Assembly: GCF_900185015.1 (NCBI RefSeq)
Contig: NZ_FXYD01000001.1
Span: 496,001 to 560,000 of the forward strand
DNA: 64,000 nucleotides
Reading direction: 5' to 3'
Source of the DNA: Octadecabacter ascidiaceicola
GTDB lineage: Bacteria; Pseudomonadota; Alphaproteobacteria; Rhodobacterales; Rhodobacteraceae
The notes below the pieces were generated by a model, which made no database searches, was not told where the DNA came from, and saw only the letters and a program-made list of their open reading frames with translations. Below are positions 19,213 to 28,603 of the stretch, piece after piece (position 1 is the stretch's first letter; the number at the start of each line of letters is the position of its first letter). Both the position numbers and the translations under genes were made by a program.

Positions 19213-21936
19213 TTAGCGACCACCCAGCGACCACCAGCCACGCTTCTTAGGCGTTTCTTTGGCCTCAGCGACAGGTTCAGCTACCTCTGCTTCCGCCTCA
19301 ACCGGCTTTGGCTGTGACGTGGTTTTGCGAACCCGCTTTGGCTTTGCCTCGGCAACAGGTTCTGGCGTTTCAGCGGGCGCCTCAGCGACGGGTGCTTCAG
19401 CCTCCACTGCTTCAACAGCCTCAACCTTCTTCGCAGCAGGCTTCTTGCGGGCGCGTGTGGCCTTCTTTGGCTTTGGCGCTGGCTCTTCTTCGGCGGCAGG
19501 TGCCTCTTCATCAGCCTTTGCCTCCTCAGCAGGTGCGTCATCGCTTTTCTTGCGACGGGTACGCGTGCGCTTGGGCTTTTCTGGCGCTTCTTCTGCGGCA
19601 ACTTCCTCAGCGGGTGCCGCCTCAGTAGCCTCAACAGCTTCCGCCTCCTCAGCTGGCGCTGCATCGCTTTTCTTGCGGCGTGTGCGGGTGCGCTTTGGCT
19701 TTGGTGCCTCTTCAATCTTGGCGTCTTCGGCCTCAGCTGCGTCCGCTTCAACAACCGCGGCGTCACCCTCAACAGATGCAGCGGTTGTTTCGCCAGCGTT
19801 CTCGCCATTCTCGGCGTTGTTGGCTTCGGCGTTCTCGCCACCGCCCCCACCACCGCGACGACGACGACGGCGACGACGGCGCTTTTTGGTTGGTGCTTCG
19901 CCGTCCTGTTGCTCTGAGGCTTGGCCCTCAGAGGACGCATCTGTCTCTTCAACTTCTGCCATAACAGCCGTGTCCGACGAAATCACAGACGCGAGTTCAA
20001 CCTCAGCTACCGCGCGGGTCGCGGTCTTGAACTTCTCAATAGCATAGTCAGGCGACACCAGATGTGGGTCACATTCAATACGCACGGACAGGCCATAACG
20101 GGCCTCGATCTGGGCGATATGCTCGCGCTTTTGGTTCATCAAGAAGTTGGCGATCACAATTGGTGCTTTGATCAGAACTTCCTTGGAACGGCCGCGTACA
20201 CCCTCTTCTTCCAACTGGCGCAGAATACCTAGCGCGACGTTGTCGTCAGAACGCAGCAAGCCCGTGCCGTGGCAGTGGGAACATTCCTGCGTGGTTGATT
20301 CCAGCATGCCAGGGCGCAAACGTTGACGCGACATTTCCATCAGGCCAAAGCCGGAAATCCGCCCTACCTGAATGCGCGCACGATCTGTCTTCAGCTTTTC
20401 CTTCATCATCTTTTCAACGGCGGCGTTGTTCTTGCGCTCGTCCATATCGATGAAGTCGATCACGATCAGCCCAGCCAAGTCGCGCAGGCGCAACTGACGC
20501 GCCACTTCTGCGGCGGCCTCAAGGTTGGTCTTGGTCGCAGTCTGTTCAATACTACCTTCTTTGGTCGCACGGCCAGAATTCACGTCAATCGCCACAAGCG
20601 CTTCGGTGATGCCGATCACGATGTAGCCACCAGATGGCAGCTGCACCGTCGGGTTAAACATGCCATTCAAGTAACCTTCGACCTGATGGCGTGCATACAG
20701 CGGCATCTGGTCTTTGTAGTTGGTCACGTTTTTCGCGTGGGACGGCATGATCATTTTCATGAAGTCCTTTGCCACGCGGTAACCGGCCTCTCCCTCAACG
20801 ATCACTTCGTCGATCTCTTTGCTGTAAAGATCGCGAATCGAACGTTTGATCAGGTTGCCTTCTTCATAGATCTGCGCCGGCGCTGTCGATTTCAGCGTCA
20901 GTTCGCGGATTTGTTCCCACAGGCGTTGCAGGTATTCATAATCGCGCTTGATCTCGGTCTTGGTGCGCTGTGATCCGGCGGTGCGAATGATCAGGCCAGC
21001 ACCTTCTGGTACAAGCATTTCATTGGCGATGGATTTCAGCTTTTTTCGGTCGGCGGCATTGGTGATCTTGCGGGAAATGCCACCACCACGCGCGGTGTTT
21101 GGCATCAGCACGCAGTAGCGGCCAGCAAGCGAAAGGTATGTCGTCAGGGCAGCGCCCTTGTTGCCGCGTTCTTCCTTGACCACTTGGATCAAAAGGATTT
21201 GGCGAACTTTGATAACCTCTTGAATTTTATAACGCTTCGGGCGCGGCTTGCGCACAGGGCGCACGTCTTCTTGGTCGTCCTCGTCAGCGACGCTTTCGAT
21301 GGATTCATCTTTAGCTGTCGCATCAGCACTACCAGCGGCGGCTTCTTCATCGGCGCTATCGTCGCTGTCATCAGAAGGCACTTCATCTGTTGGTTCTTCA
21401 ACAGGTGTCTCCGCAACCGTTTCCATGTGCGACGTGGCTTCGCCGTCAGCGATCTCTGCGCCTTCGGTCAGGTCAATCGTTTCCATACCCGCGATATCGC
21501 CAGAGGTCTCTTCCTCGGGCGTTTCAATAGGGTCAGCCGTTGCCACGGCATCCTGAGTGTCCACCTCAGCCGCTTTAGGCTTGCGGCGACGGCGCGAACG
21601 CTTTGGCTTTTCAGCTTCGGCCTCAGCCTCGGCTTTCATGGCTTCTGCGTAGGCCTTTTCTTCGGCCATCAGTGCTTCGCGGTCTGCGACCGGAATCTGG
21701 TAGTAGTCAGGGTGGATTTCGTTGAACGCAAGGAAACCGTGGCGGTTGCCGCCATAGTCAACAAACGCTGCCTGAAGCGATGGTTCGACCCGTGTTACTT
21801 TTGCGAGATAGATGTTGCCGGCCAGCTGGCGGCGGGATTGGGTTTCAAAGTCGAATTCCTCGACCTTGTTTCCGTCGACCACCACAACGCGGGTTTCTTC
21901 CGCGTGGGTGGCATCGATAAGCATTTTCTTAGCCAT
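19213..21936 (-). CDS. rne: Ribonuclease E
   Basis: RNase E is the endonuclease that leads mRNA decay and rRNA/tRNA processing. The 907-residue protein begins MAKKMLIDATHAEETR after an AGGA site. The S1 domain is interrupted by a long acidic insert (about residues 90-240), as in other alphaproteobacteria. The catalytic DNase-I-like part has IDVNSGRATKEG, and the zinc link is CSHCHGTG. The last ~270 residues are a Lys/Arg/Glu/Ala-rich scaffold tail with KRTRTRRKKSD repeated twice and related KKATRARKK and KRVRKTT blocks, ending WWSLGGR. A 460-bp leader region lies upstream. Confidence 0.96.
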   Translation of the reverse strand: MAKKMLIDATHAEETRVVVVDGNKVEEFDFETQSRRQLAGNIYLAKVTRVEPSLQAAFVDYGGNRHGFLAFNEIHPDYYQIPVADREALMAEEKAYAEAMKAEAEAEAEKPKRSRRRRKPKAAEVDTQDAVATADPIETPEEETSGDIAGMETIDLTEGAEIADGEATSHMETVAETPVEEPTDEVPSDDSDDSADEEAAAGSADATAKDESIESVADEDDQEDVRPVRKPRPKRYKIQEVIKVRQILLIQVVKEERGNKGAALTTYLSLAGRYCVLMPNTARGGGISRKITNAADRKKLKSIANEMLVPEGAGLIIRTAGSQRTKTEIKRDYEYLQRLWEQIRELTLKSTAPAQIYEEGNLIKRSIRDLYSKEIDEVIVEGEAGYRVAKDFMKMIMPSHAKNVTNYKDQMPLYARHQVEGYLNGMFNPTVQLPSGGYIVIGITEALVAIDVNSGRATKEGSIEQTATKTNLEAAAEVARQLRLRDLAGLIVIDFIDMDERKNNAAVEKMMKEKLKTDRARIQVGRISGFGLMEMSRQRLRPGMLESTTQECSHCHGTGLLRSDDNVALGILRQLEEEGVRGRSKEVLIKAPIVIANFLMNQKREHIAQIEARYGLSVRIECDPHLVSPDYAIEKFKTATRAVAEVELASVISSDTAVMAEVEETDASSEGQASEQQDGEAPTKKRRRRRRRRRGGGGGGENAEANNAENGENAGETTAASVEGDAAVVEADAAEAEDAKIEEAPKPKRTRTRRKKSDAAPAEEAEAVEATEAAPAEEVAAEEAPEKPKRTRTRRKKSDDAPAEEAKADEEAPAAEEEPAPKPKKATRARKKPAAKKVEAVEAVEAEAPVAEAPAETPEPVAEAKPKRVRKTTSQPKPVEAEAEVAEPVAEAKETPKKRGWWSLGGR

Positions 21937-22398
21937 TGTATCCTGTTCCACGCGCCATTTGGCGGCGCCCCCAAGGGCGCTGCAGTTTCTGATGCGTGAT
22001 TGATTGTGGCGATGCGCGCGCAAGCGGATGCGGCGGCCAATTGGCCCCCTGCTCTCTCGCCATTTAATGTCGCGCGGTTCATCGCGTTGGTCTCCGACCA
22101 CCAATGCATATGCGAAAGTGGCCCGTTCAAGGCCCCAAGCGTTAGGTTGTCCATCACCGCCGAGGGCTATTCATCTGGTCTCATTAAAAAGAAACCACAT
22201 TCTTCGGTCTGTCTAATGGGTATGACGGGATCGCCTGATCGGGCCACTCAACCAATACACAGAAAAACTCACCGGGATTTTGCGCAAATCGTTATGGCAA
22301 CCACCCGTGGTTTATACATAGGGGACATGGGGGGCTATTTACAATGATGAACTGCATCAGACGCTCAATATTGGCGTCATAAGACATAGTCACCTACA
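21937..22398 (-). promoter_or_regulatory. Upstream/leader region of rne with competing hairpins
   Basis: I see no credible gene in these 462 bases. Next to the rne ribosome site, two hairpins share one strand: GCGCC at 21952-21956 with GGCGC at 21964-21968, or GCGCCC at 21965-21970 with GGGCGC at 21975-21980. They cannot form together. The upstream promoter is not identifiable with confidence. Autoregulation through the 5' leader is known for E. coli rne; here it is inference. Confidence 0.4.
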
Positions 22399-22737
22399 TC
22401 ACGAAGACACGCTGGCAAGAAAGCTGACAATCCCTGCCACTAGAAGGAGGAAGTGAAAAAAAAGTGCCCAACGGCGAAAAACCCACAAAATCAGACACAC
22501 AACACACCAGAAGGTGAAAACTCCCGCCGCGACCATCAGAGTAGCGGACCAACGATTCGCATAAGCGGCGCCTCCGTCCGACGACCCCAATAAAAAAAAC
22601 AGGTAGCCCGCCACACCGATTGAGGAAGACAGCCCCACGATCACGCAAAACCTCATCAACCGCTTTGCGAGAGGGTCTATTGGTTTGCGCCCGCTTTGGA
22701 TCGGAGAGGCAATATAGGGGTCGGTCGTCTTGCGCAT
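22399..22737 (-). CDS. Small three-helix membrane protein, coupled to dctD
   Basis: The 112-residue protein starts at the ATG one base after the dctD stop (TGAAATG). It has a charged N-terminus of about 35 residues and three hydrophobic helices: VIVGLSSSIGVAGYLFFLLG, TLMVVAAGVFTFW-type, and LFFHFLLLVAGIVSF. The loop between helix 1 and 2 is SSDGGAAYANR. I do not recognise the family. Tight spacing suggests the same transcript as dctBD, but a role in C4-dicarboxylate sensing is only inference. Confidence 0.6.
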   Translation of the reverse strand: MRKTTDPYIASPIQSGRKPIDPLAKRLMRFCVIVGLSSSIGVAGYLFFLLGSSDGGAAYANRWSATLMVAAGVFTFWCVVCLILWVFRRWALFFHFLLLVAGIVSFLASVSS

Positions 22738-22738
22738 T

Positions 22739-24073
22739 TCACCCAAGATAGTCAGACCGCTGGAGACCATACTTCGCCATCTTTTCATTCAACGTCCGGC
22801 GCGGCAGGCATAACTCTTCCATGACGTTTACAATTGATCCTTTGTGGCGGCGCATGGTGTTATCAATCAACATCCGCTCGAACGCCTCAACGAATTCCTT
22901 GAGCGGTTTGCCTTCAGTGGTGATCGCCGGCTGACTTTCATCGTCTTCGGTCATCAACAGGCTGGCAATCGAGCCTGAGCCACGACGGTTTTGCAGAACC
23001 GCGCGTTCGGCCACATTATACAGCTGACGCACATTGCCCGGCCATGGGGCCTGCAACAGCTGTGCGGCCTCTTGGGCGGACACTTCGGGTGCGTCGCAGC
23101 CGTATTCCTCGGCAAATCCTTCGCCCAAACGGGTGAACAACGTCAGGATATCTTCACCCCGCGCACGCAGTGGCGGCACCGTGATCCGCAATGCGGCCAA
23201 ACGGTAGAACAGATCATTGCGCAGCACGCTTTCGCAAGTCTTGCCTTCGTCCTGTAGGTTACAAATGGCAACGATGCGGGTTTCAGCGGGGGTGCCTTGT
23301 TCGTTAATGGCCGTCAGCAGCCGCGCTTGGTTGGTTTCAGACAAAGCTTCGATGTCTTCGAGCACCAATGTACCACCACGGGCCTCTTCCATTGCGGGGA
23401 TCGGATCATCCTGCCCTGCTGGGCCGAACAGCCGCTTGGATAGCGCCTCTTCTTCGTAAGCGGCACAGGAAATCAAAACGAATTTCTTATTCGCCCGCGC
23501 ACCAACCGCATGCAGCGCATGCGCCACCAGCGTTTTGCCCGTCCCTGTTTCGCCCTCAATCAGCGCATGACCATCCGCCTGCCCCAGATCGAGGATGTCT
23601 TCTTTAAGACGCTCCATCACAGGACTTGCGCCGATGAGTTTCTTCATCAACGCGCCACCGTCAGACAATTCACGACGCAACGCACGGTTATCAAGCGTCA
23701 AACGCCGCGCAACGGTCGCCTTCTTCGCCAGTTCCGTCATGCGATCGGGATTGAACGGCTTTTCGAGGAAATCAAACGCGCCAATGCGCATCGCCTCAAC
23801 CGCCATCGGCACGTCGCCGTGGCCCGTGATCATGATAACGGGAAGCGAGCTGTCCACACCTTTGAGCTTTTTCAAAAACTGCATGCCGTCCATGCCCGGC
23901 ATCTTGATATCGCTGACAACGATACCCGGATAATCTTGGCCCACGCCCTTCAGCGCATCTTCGGCGCTGGCGAATGTCTCGGTGTCATACCCCGACAGCG
24001 CCAGCCACTGGGAAATGGACTGACGCATGTCCTGTTCGTCATCCACAATTGCGATTTTCATTGCCTGAGCCAT
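22739..24073 (-). CDS. dctD: C4-dicarboxylate response regulator DctD-like, lacking GAFTGA
   Basis: The 444-residue protein has a receiver domain with phospho-acceptor D55 (VSDIKMPGMDG), an AAA+ domain with Walker A GETGTGKT at 174-181 and Walker B GGTLVLED near 232-240, and a Fis-type C-terminal helix region (LPRRTLNEKMAKYGL). Where sigma-54 activators have GAFTGA after LFG, this protein reads LFGPAGQDDPIPAM and is about 10 residues shorter. Such a protein should not contact sigma-54, as known for the GAFTGA-less NtrC of Rhodobacter capsulatus. It follows dctB directly. Target genes are not adjacent. Confidence 0.88.
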   Translation of the reverse strand: MAQAMKIAIVDDEQDMRQSISQWLALSGYDTETFASAEDALKGVGQDYPGIVVSDIKMPGMDGMQFLKKLKGVDSSLPVIMITGHGDVPMAVEAMRIGAFDFLEKPFNPDRMTELAKKATVARRLTLDNRALRRELSDGGALMKKLIGASPVMERLKEDILDLGQADGHALIEGETGTGKTLVAHALHAVGARANKKFVLISCAAYEEEALSKRLFGPAGQDDPIPAMEEARGGTLVLEDIEALSETNQARLLTAINEQGTPAETRIVAICNLQDEGKTCESVLRNDLFYRLAALRITVPPLRARGEDILTLFTRLGEGFAEEYGCDAPEVSAQEAAQLLQAPWPGNVRQLYNVAERAVLQNRRGSGSIASLLMTEDDESQPAITTEGKPLKEFVEAFERMLIDNTMRRHKGSIVNVMEELCLPRRTLNEKMAKYGLQRSDYLG

Positions 24074-24079
24074 GCGCGT

Positions 24080-25816
24080 TTACTCCGCTGCTTCTATTTC
24101 TGAACCCAATATGGGCAGTTCTACTTCAAATATGGCCCCACCCTTCGCAGAATTGCGCGCGGTCAGCCGTCCACCGAAGTCGTTTACGATGCCAGATGAG
24201 ATAGCAAGACCCAAGCCGGTACCGTCACCCGGGGCTTTGGTGGTGTAAAACGGCTCAAACAGCTCATCGAGGTCTTCGATCCCGGCACCATTGTCGCGAA
24301 CAGACAGGCGTGCAACGTCCCCCTGCGCAAGCAAGATTTCAACAACGGGTTCGCCCGCAGTTTTGGTCGCATCCAATGCGTTTCTCAGCAGGTTAATGAT
24401 GACCTGTTCTAACCGCATCCTATCGCCAAAAACCATCACGGGATGGTCCGGCAAAGTACGCGTAATGACCACCTGACGCTGTCGCAATTGCGGTTCCATC
24501 ATGGACAGTGAAGACAGCACCGCGTCCTTCATATCAATGGGTTCTAGGCTGTCTTTGCCTTTGCGGGCGTAGGATTTTAATTGCTTGGTAATCGCACCCA
24601 TGCGCTCAATCAGGCTGTCGATGCGCTGTACCGCGACAACGGCCTCATCAGGGCGTTCACGGCTGATCAACAGGCGCACGCCAGCAAGGTAGGTTTTCAT
24701 CGCTGCAAGGGGTTGATTTAGCTCATGTGAAACGGCCGCCGACATCTCACCAAGGGCGGCCAGTTTGGACGTTTGCGCAACGGTCTGCTCGGCCACCTCA
24801 AGATCCTTTTCGACCTTTTTACGTTCGGCAATTTCCCGCTGCAGTCGACGATTCAACTGGCGAAGCTCCGCCGATTCCATCTGAAACATCCGCGCCGCGA
24901 GGTTTGATCTACGTGACAAGAACCAAAAAAGGCCCGCCAGCGTAATCGCGAAGCCCATGATTTCGAGTGCCAAAATCGCATTCACCCGTTCACGCACGGA
25001 TTGGAATGTTGTGAAACTAACCACACGCCACCCCTGAAACGGCACACGCGCTTCTTGGCGCATCACGCCGTCACCCCGCAGGTAGGCATCAATCGGCAAA
25101 GCTGACCAATCTGGCGTGCCACGCAACGCCCGTTCAATCGCTGTTTGTGGCTCCTGCAGCGCGATCGCTTCTTCTTCAAGACGTCCACGCCAGCGCGGCT
25201 CTGTCGCCAATATCGCAAGGCCTTCACTGTTAAGAACCATTACCGCGTCAGAAATACCCGCCCAAGACCGCTCCAGTTTCGCCAAATCCACTTCGACGGA
25301 AACTACACCAATCACCAGACTGCTGTCTTCGACCCGGCGCGAATAGGTGAACGAATATCCGCCCTCTTCGCGCTCACCCACGGTAAAAGTCGTGATATTT
25401 GAGCGAAGCGCATCAATGAATGACCTTTGCGGGCGTTGGTTTTCCCCAAGCCGTTCGCGGTTTGTCGCGGCAACAATGCGGCCGTCTGTGTCCATCAGTA
25501 CCAAAGACGCCGCGCCGATTTCATCCACGAAAGACAACAATCGTGCGGTTGACTGGGTAAAGTCAGCCGAGTTCAACGCGCCGATCAACGCGGGGTCACG
25601 CGCCAGCAGTTGTGGAACGATTGAGTTTCTCTGTAGCTCGCTGAGAAGGTTAGCAGAATACAACGCCAAGCGCACTTCAGCGGCACCGCGCGTGCGGTCT
25701 GTAAAGCGTTCGGTCAAAAGGCGATTGGACGTGTAGACAACAATGCACGCCACGACCACAAGCGCAGTCACAAGGATGCGCGTCCACCAAACCGGCGACA
25801 AGCGCCGCCTTTTCAC
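24080..25816 (-). CDS. dctB: C4-dicarboxylate sensor histidine kinase DctB
   Basis: The 578-residue sensor has an N-terminal membrane helix (ILVTALVVVACIVVYTSN), and a periplasmic sensor region of about 260 residues of the double-PAS type with FTYSRR. A second helix (LEIMGFAITLAGLFWFL) and a coiled-coil linker follow. The kinase core has the His near 364 in SHELNQPLAAMKTY and the ATP-binding NLLRNALDA and GTGLGLAIS boxes. It would phosphorylate the downstream DctD. Ligand assignment rests on the DctB-like architecture and pairing with DctD. Confidence 0.9.
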   Translation of the reverse strand: MKRRRLSPVWWTRILVTALVVVACIVVYTSNRLLTERFTDRTRGAAEVRLALYSANLLSELQRNSIVPQLLARDPALIGALNSADFTQSTARLLSFVDEIGAASLVLMDTDGRIVAATNRERLGENQRPQRSFIDALRSNITTFTVGEREEGGYSFTYSRRVEDSSLVIGVVSVEVDLAKLERSWAGISDAVMVLNSEGLAILATEPRWRGRLEEEAIALQEPQTAIERALRGTPDWSALPIDAYLRGDGVMRQEARVPFQGWRVVSFTTFQSVRERVNAILALEIMGFAITLAGLFWFLSRRSNLAARMFQMESAELRQLNRRLQREIAERKKVEKDLEVAEQTVAQTSKLAALGEMSAAVSHELNQPLAAMKTYLAGVRLLISRERPDEAVVAVQRIDSLIERMGAITKQLKSYARKGKDSLEPIDMKDAVLSSLSMMEPQLRQRQVVITRTLPDHPVMVFGDRMRLEQVIINLLRNALDATKTAGEPVVEILLAQGDVARLSVRDNGAGIEDLDELFEPFYTTKAPGDGTGLGLAISSGIVNDFGGRLTARNSAKGGAIFEVELPILGSEIEAAE

Positions 25817-25877
25817 AGAATTCCCCAGGTCATTTCAAAATACTACCGCCCTACCCGCGCGGCGTCCATCACAGCCC

Positions 25878-26546
25878 TTAGGCGTTGGCCAGTTGCGCCA
25901 TCAAACCGGCAAAAAGACGCTGACCGTCGGTGTTGCCATGCGCGTCTTCATAGGCACGTTCAGGGTGAGGCATCATCCCCAGCACACGGCGGTTCTCCGA
26001 CAGAATACCAGCGATATCGCCGCGGCTTCCGTTCGGATTGTCCGTGTAGGTAAAGGCCACGCGGTCCTCGCCCTTCAGCTGCGCAATCGTTGCATCGTCA
26101 GCAAAATAGTTGCCGTCATGGTGCGCAATCGGAACGCCGATTTCAGCGCCAGCGTTGTAGCCTTCGGTGTAAGCGGAATTGGATGTCTCAACCTTCAAAC
26201 CAACCGTACGGCAGATGTATTTCAGCCCCGCATTGCGCAACAGCGCACCGGGCAACAAACCCGTTTCGGTCAGAATTTGGAAGCCATTACAAACACCTAG
26301 AACATAACCACCCGCATTCGCGTGATCCACAACTGCGTTACAAATTGGTGAGTTCGCCGCAATCGCACCGCAGCGCAGGTAATCCCCAAACGAGAACCCG
26401 CCCGGGATCGCAACCAAATCAACACCCTTCGGAAGCGCTGCATCTTTGTGCCAAACAATGCTGACATCCGCGCCGGATTTTTCCAAGGCAACAGCCATAT
26501 CACGATCGCAATTGGACCCGGGGAATTGAATAACAGCGGCTTTCAT
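25878..26546 (-). CDS. purQ: Phosphoribosylformylglycinamidine synthase, glutaminase subunit
   Basis: PurQ releases ammonia from glutamine for FGAM synthesis, working with PurS and PurL. The 222-residue protein is a class I amidotransferase with C86 in GVCNGFQ and the His/Glu pair in [12 protein letters not shown] 26546 follows AAGGGGATC. It is preceded by a small secreted-protein gene and purS. purL is not in the window. Confidence 0.96.
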   Translation of the reverse strand: MKAAVIQFPGSNCDRDMAVALEKSGADVSIVWHKDAALPKGVDLVAIPGGFSFGDYLRCGAIAANSPICNAVVDHANAGGYVLGVCNGFQILTETGLLPGALLRNAGLKYICRTVGLKVETSNSAYTEGYNAGAEIGVPIAHHDGNYFADDATIAQLKGEDRVAFTYTDNPNGSRGDIAGILSENRRVLGMMPHPERAYEDAHGNTDGQRLFAGLMAQLANA

Positions 26547-26609
26547 AGTCGATCCCCTTTTCAGGACAGAAGAGTTCAAGTTGTTTCGCCCATTGGGCAA
26601 AGCGGAAGA

Positions 26610-27002
26610 TTATAACCCAATGCCGCAGACATCGGTAATCGGGCCAAGATCGTCATCGAAATCGATGCCCGAACGAATGTGGATTTGTGAGATCAAAGTC
26701 CCGAAGCCTTCGACTCCCTGCAGTTTGCCCGCTTCTTCCACCGCCCATGCTGACCAGCGAAGATACTCCTCGACGACCGGAACGCCACGACGGCGTTCAA
26801 GCTCGCCAATGGCACAGGTCATTTTCACCGCCATCTCAGTTGGCACTGTCCAGCTCTGATCACCACCACCTACGCGAGACATTTCGCGGGTAAAGGCCTC
26901 TGTCAGGGCAATATGACGTGCTGCATAATTGTCGGCAGCAGCGGGCATGGCGCCCAGAAAAATGCCGGCCAGAACAACGCCTTTAATCAATTTCAATTTC
27001 AT
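26610..27002 (-). CDS. Small secreted protein between purS and purQ
   Basis: The 130-residue protein has a signal peptide (KLKLIKGVVLAGIFLGAMPAAA). The mature part has two Cys (MTCAIGEL and TDVCGIGL) and is mostly helical. Its start overlaps the purS end by 20 bp, so it is inside the pur operon. A secreted protein in a purine operon is unexpected and no function is suggested by the sequence. I do not recognise the family. Confidence 0.7.
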   Translation of the reverse strand: MKLKLIKGVVLAGIFLGAMPAAADNYAARHIALTEAFTREMSRVGGGDQSWTVPTEMAVKMTCAIGELERRRGVPVVEEYLRWSAWAVEEAGKLQGVEGFGTLISQIHIRSGIDFDDDLGPITDVCGIGL

Positions 27003-27213
27003 AGCTTTCGATCACTGTATTGGCTAAAAGTTTCTCACACATCTCACCAACTTGGGTTTCAGTTGCGCCATCCGCCAGATCAAGCTCGATGACTTTACCT
27101 TGGCGAACTCCGTCCACCCCATCAAACCCAAGCGCGCCAAGCGCGTGTTTCACGGCGGCCCCCTGTGGATCCAAAACACCGTCTTTCAACATTACATGTA
27201 CGCGGGCTTTCAT
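26983..27213 (-). CDS. purS: Phosphoribosylformylglycinamidine synthase subunit PurS
   Basis: PurS is the small structural subunit that bridges PurL and PurQ. The 76-residue protein shows the typical KARVHVMLKDGVLDPQGAAVKHAL start and the GFDGVDGVRQGKVIELDL core. It lies 18 bp after purC in the direction of transcription, forming purC-purS-(secreted gene)-purQ. Confidence 0.95.
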   Translation of the reverse strand: MKARVHVMLKDGVLDPQGAAVKHALGALGFDGVDGVRQGKVIELDLADGATETQVGEMCEKLLANTVIESYEIEID

Positions 27214-27231
27214 GGCAGCAGTCTTTCTTTG

Positions 27232-27993
27232 TTAGTTTATCAGTGTCGGCTTGGTGATATTCGTCGCATTGGACGGCATCACACCAAGGCGTTTTGCAAC
27301 TTCGGTGTAGGCATCGGCCAGATCACCAAGATCTTGGCGGAACACGTCCTTATCAAGCTTGCGCCCGCTTTCGATGTCCCAAAGGCGGCAGCTGTCAGGG
27401 CTGATTTCATCAGCAACCACAAGTCGCATGAAATCATTGTCCCAAACGCGGCCAATCTCGATTTTGAAATCGACCAATTTGATGCCGACCCCGTGCATGA
27501 CTCCGGCCATAAAGTCGTTCACCCGCAGCGCGAGCGCGACAATATCGTCCAGATCCTGCTGCGAGGCCCAGCCAAATGCGATGATGTATTCTTCCGGCAC
27601 CAGCGGATCACCAAGTGAGTCGTCTTTATAGGAGAACTCGACAATCGGGCGTGGCAGCGGTGTGCCCTCTTCCATGCCAAGACGCTTGGCCATCGATCCT
27701 GCGGCAAAGTTGCGCACGATGACTTCAAGCGGAATGATTTCAACCTGACGGATCAGCTGTTCGCGCATGTTCAGGCGGCGAATGAAATGGGTCGGGACGC
27801 CAATGCGCTGAAGACCCAGCATAAAGAACTCCGACAGGCGGTTGTTCAAAACGCCCTTGCCGTCAATTACGTCTTTCTTTTCGGCGTTAAACGCGGTCGC
27901 GTCATCCTTGAAATACTGTACAAGCGTTCCCGGCTCTGGACCTTCATAGAGGATCTTTGCCTTGCCTTCATAGACCAGTTTGCGACGTGCCAT
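27232..27993 (-). CDS. purC: SAICAR synthetase
   Basis: PurC joins aspartate to CAIR in purine synthesis. The 253-residue protein begins [32 protein letters not shown]-type sequence with the ATP-binding GKAKILYE, and has [13 protein letters not shown] and the [11 protein letters not shown] substrate region. It is the first gene of the minus-strand pur operon and divergent from the DUF1476 gene across 140 bp, which should hold both promoters. Confidence 0.96.
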   Translation of the reverse strand: MARRKLVYEGKAKILYEGPEPGTLVQYFKDDATAFNAEKKDVIDGKGVLNNRLSEFFMLGLQRIGVPTHFIRRLNMREQLIRQVEIIPLEVIVRNFAAGSMAKRLGMEEGTPLPRPIVEFSYKDDSLGDPLVPEEYIIAFGWASQQDLDDIVALALRVNDFMAGVMHGVGIKLVDFKIEIGRVWDNDFMRLVVADEISPDSCRLWDIESGRKLDKDVFRQDLGDLADAYTEVAKRLGVMPSNATNITKPTLIN

Positions 27994-28133
27994 GCTGTCT
28001 CCTGCGCAGGCCCCTCTCTTTGGACGTCAAAGAGGGCAGAAAAGGCCTGATACGCGCCTCATAAGCCAAGCCCCCCTTGCGGGCAAGCGCTGCGAGGGGC
28101 ATATCTTGTATGAACACCAAATGGAGCCTGAAA

Positions 28134-28448
28134 ATGTCCACTTTTGACGACCGCGAAACCGCATTTGAAAACAAATTTGCCCATGACGCAGAAATGCAGT
28201 TCAAGGCAGACGCCCGCCGCAACAAGCTTGTTGGCCATTGGGCCGCCGGTCTGCTCGGCAAAGAAGGCGACGAAGCGGATGAATACGCTAAAGAAGTCAT
28301 CAAAGCCGATTTCGAAGAAGCCGGCCACGAAGACGTCTACCGCAAGCTGTTCGCGGACGTGGGCCACTTGGCTGACGAAGCCACCATTCGCGCGAAGATG
28401 GCGGAATGCATGGCAGAAGCCAAAGAACAGTTGCTCGGCGAAGCCTAA
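28134..28448 (+). CDS. DUF1476 / F1-ATPase inhibitor zeta subunit
   Basis: The 104-residue protein matches the DUF1476 family, whose Paracoccus denitrificans member inhibits ATP hydrolysis by F1FO-ATPase. The N-terminal MSTFDDRETAFENKFAHD stretch is the inhibitory helix in that family, and the rest (LVGHWAAGLLG, AEEAGHEDV) forms a helix bundle. ATG 28134 follows GGAG and is preferred over the upstream start at 28077. It is monocistronic with a strong terminator. Confidence 0.9.
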   Translation: MSTFDDRETAFENKFAHDAEMQFKADARRNKLVGHWAAGLLGKEGDEADEYAKEVIKADFEEAGHEDVYRKLFADVGHLADEATIRAKMAECMAEAKEQLLGEA

Positions 28449-28499
28449 ACCCGCCACGATTGAGCGAAATTTCGTTCTAATTGAATGAATTAAGATAGG

Positions 28500-28531
28500 G
28501 CCAGCCCGTCGAAAGACGCGCTGGCCTTTAC
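28500..28531 (+). terminator. Terminator after DUF1476 gene
   Basis: GGCCAGC (28500-28506) pairs with GCTGGCC (28521-28527), extended inside by CGTC/GACG, followed by TTTACG. It lies 51 bases after the stop. Confidence 0.8.
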
Positions 28532-28603
28532 GTTTGAAGAACCATTCCCCCTTTAACGTGCCCCTCGTGGGTGGGCTCACGCTGAGTTTGAATGGGGGTA
28601 CGA

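Noticed and set aside
19259-20047. Ala/Ser-rich plus-strand frame opposite the rne tail
   Set aside because: It is the antisense of a Lys/Glu/Ala-rich tail, so low-complexity open frames are expected.
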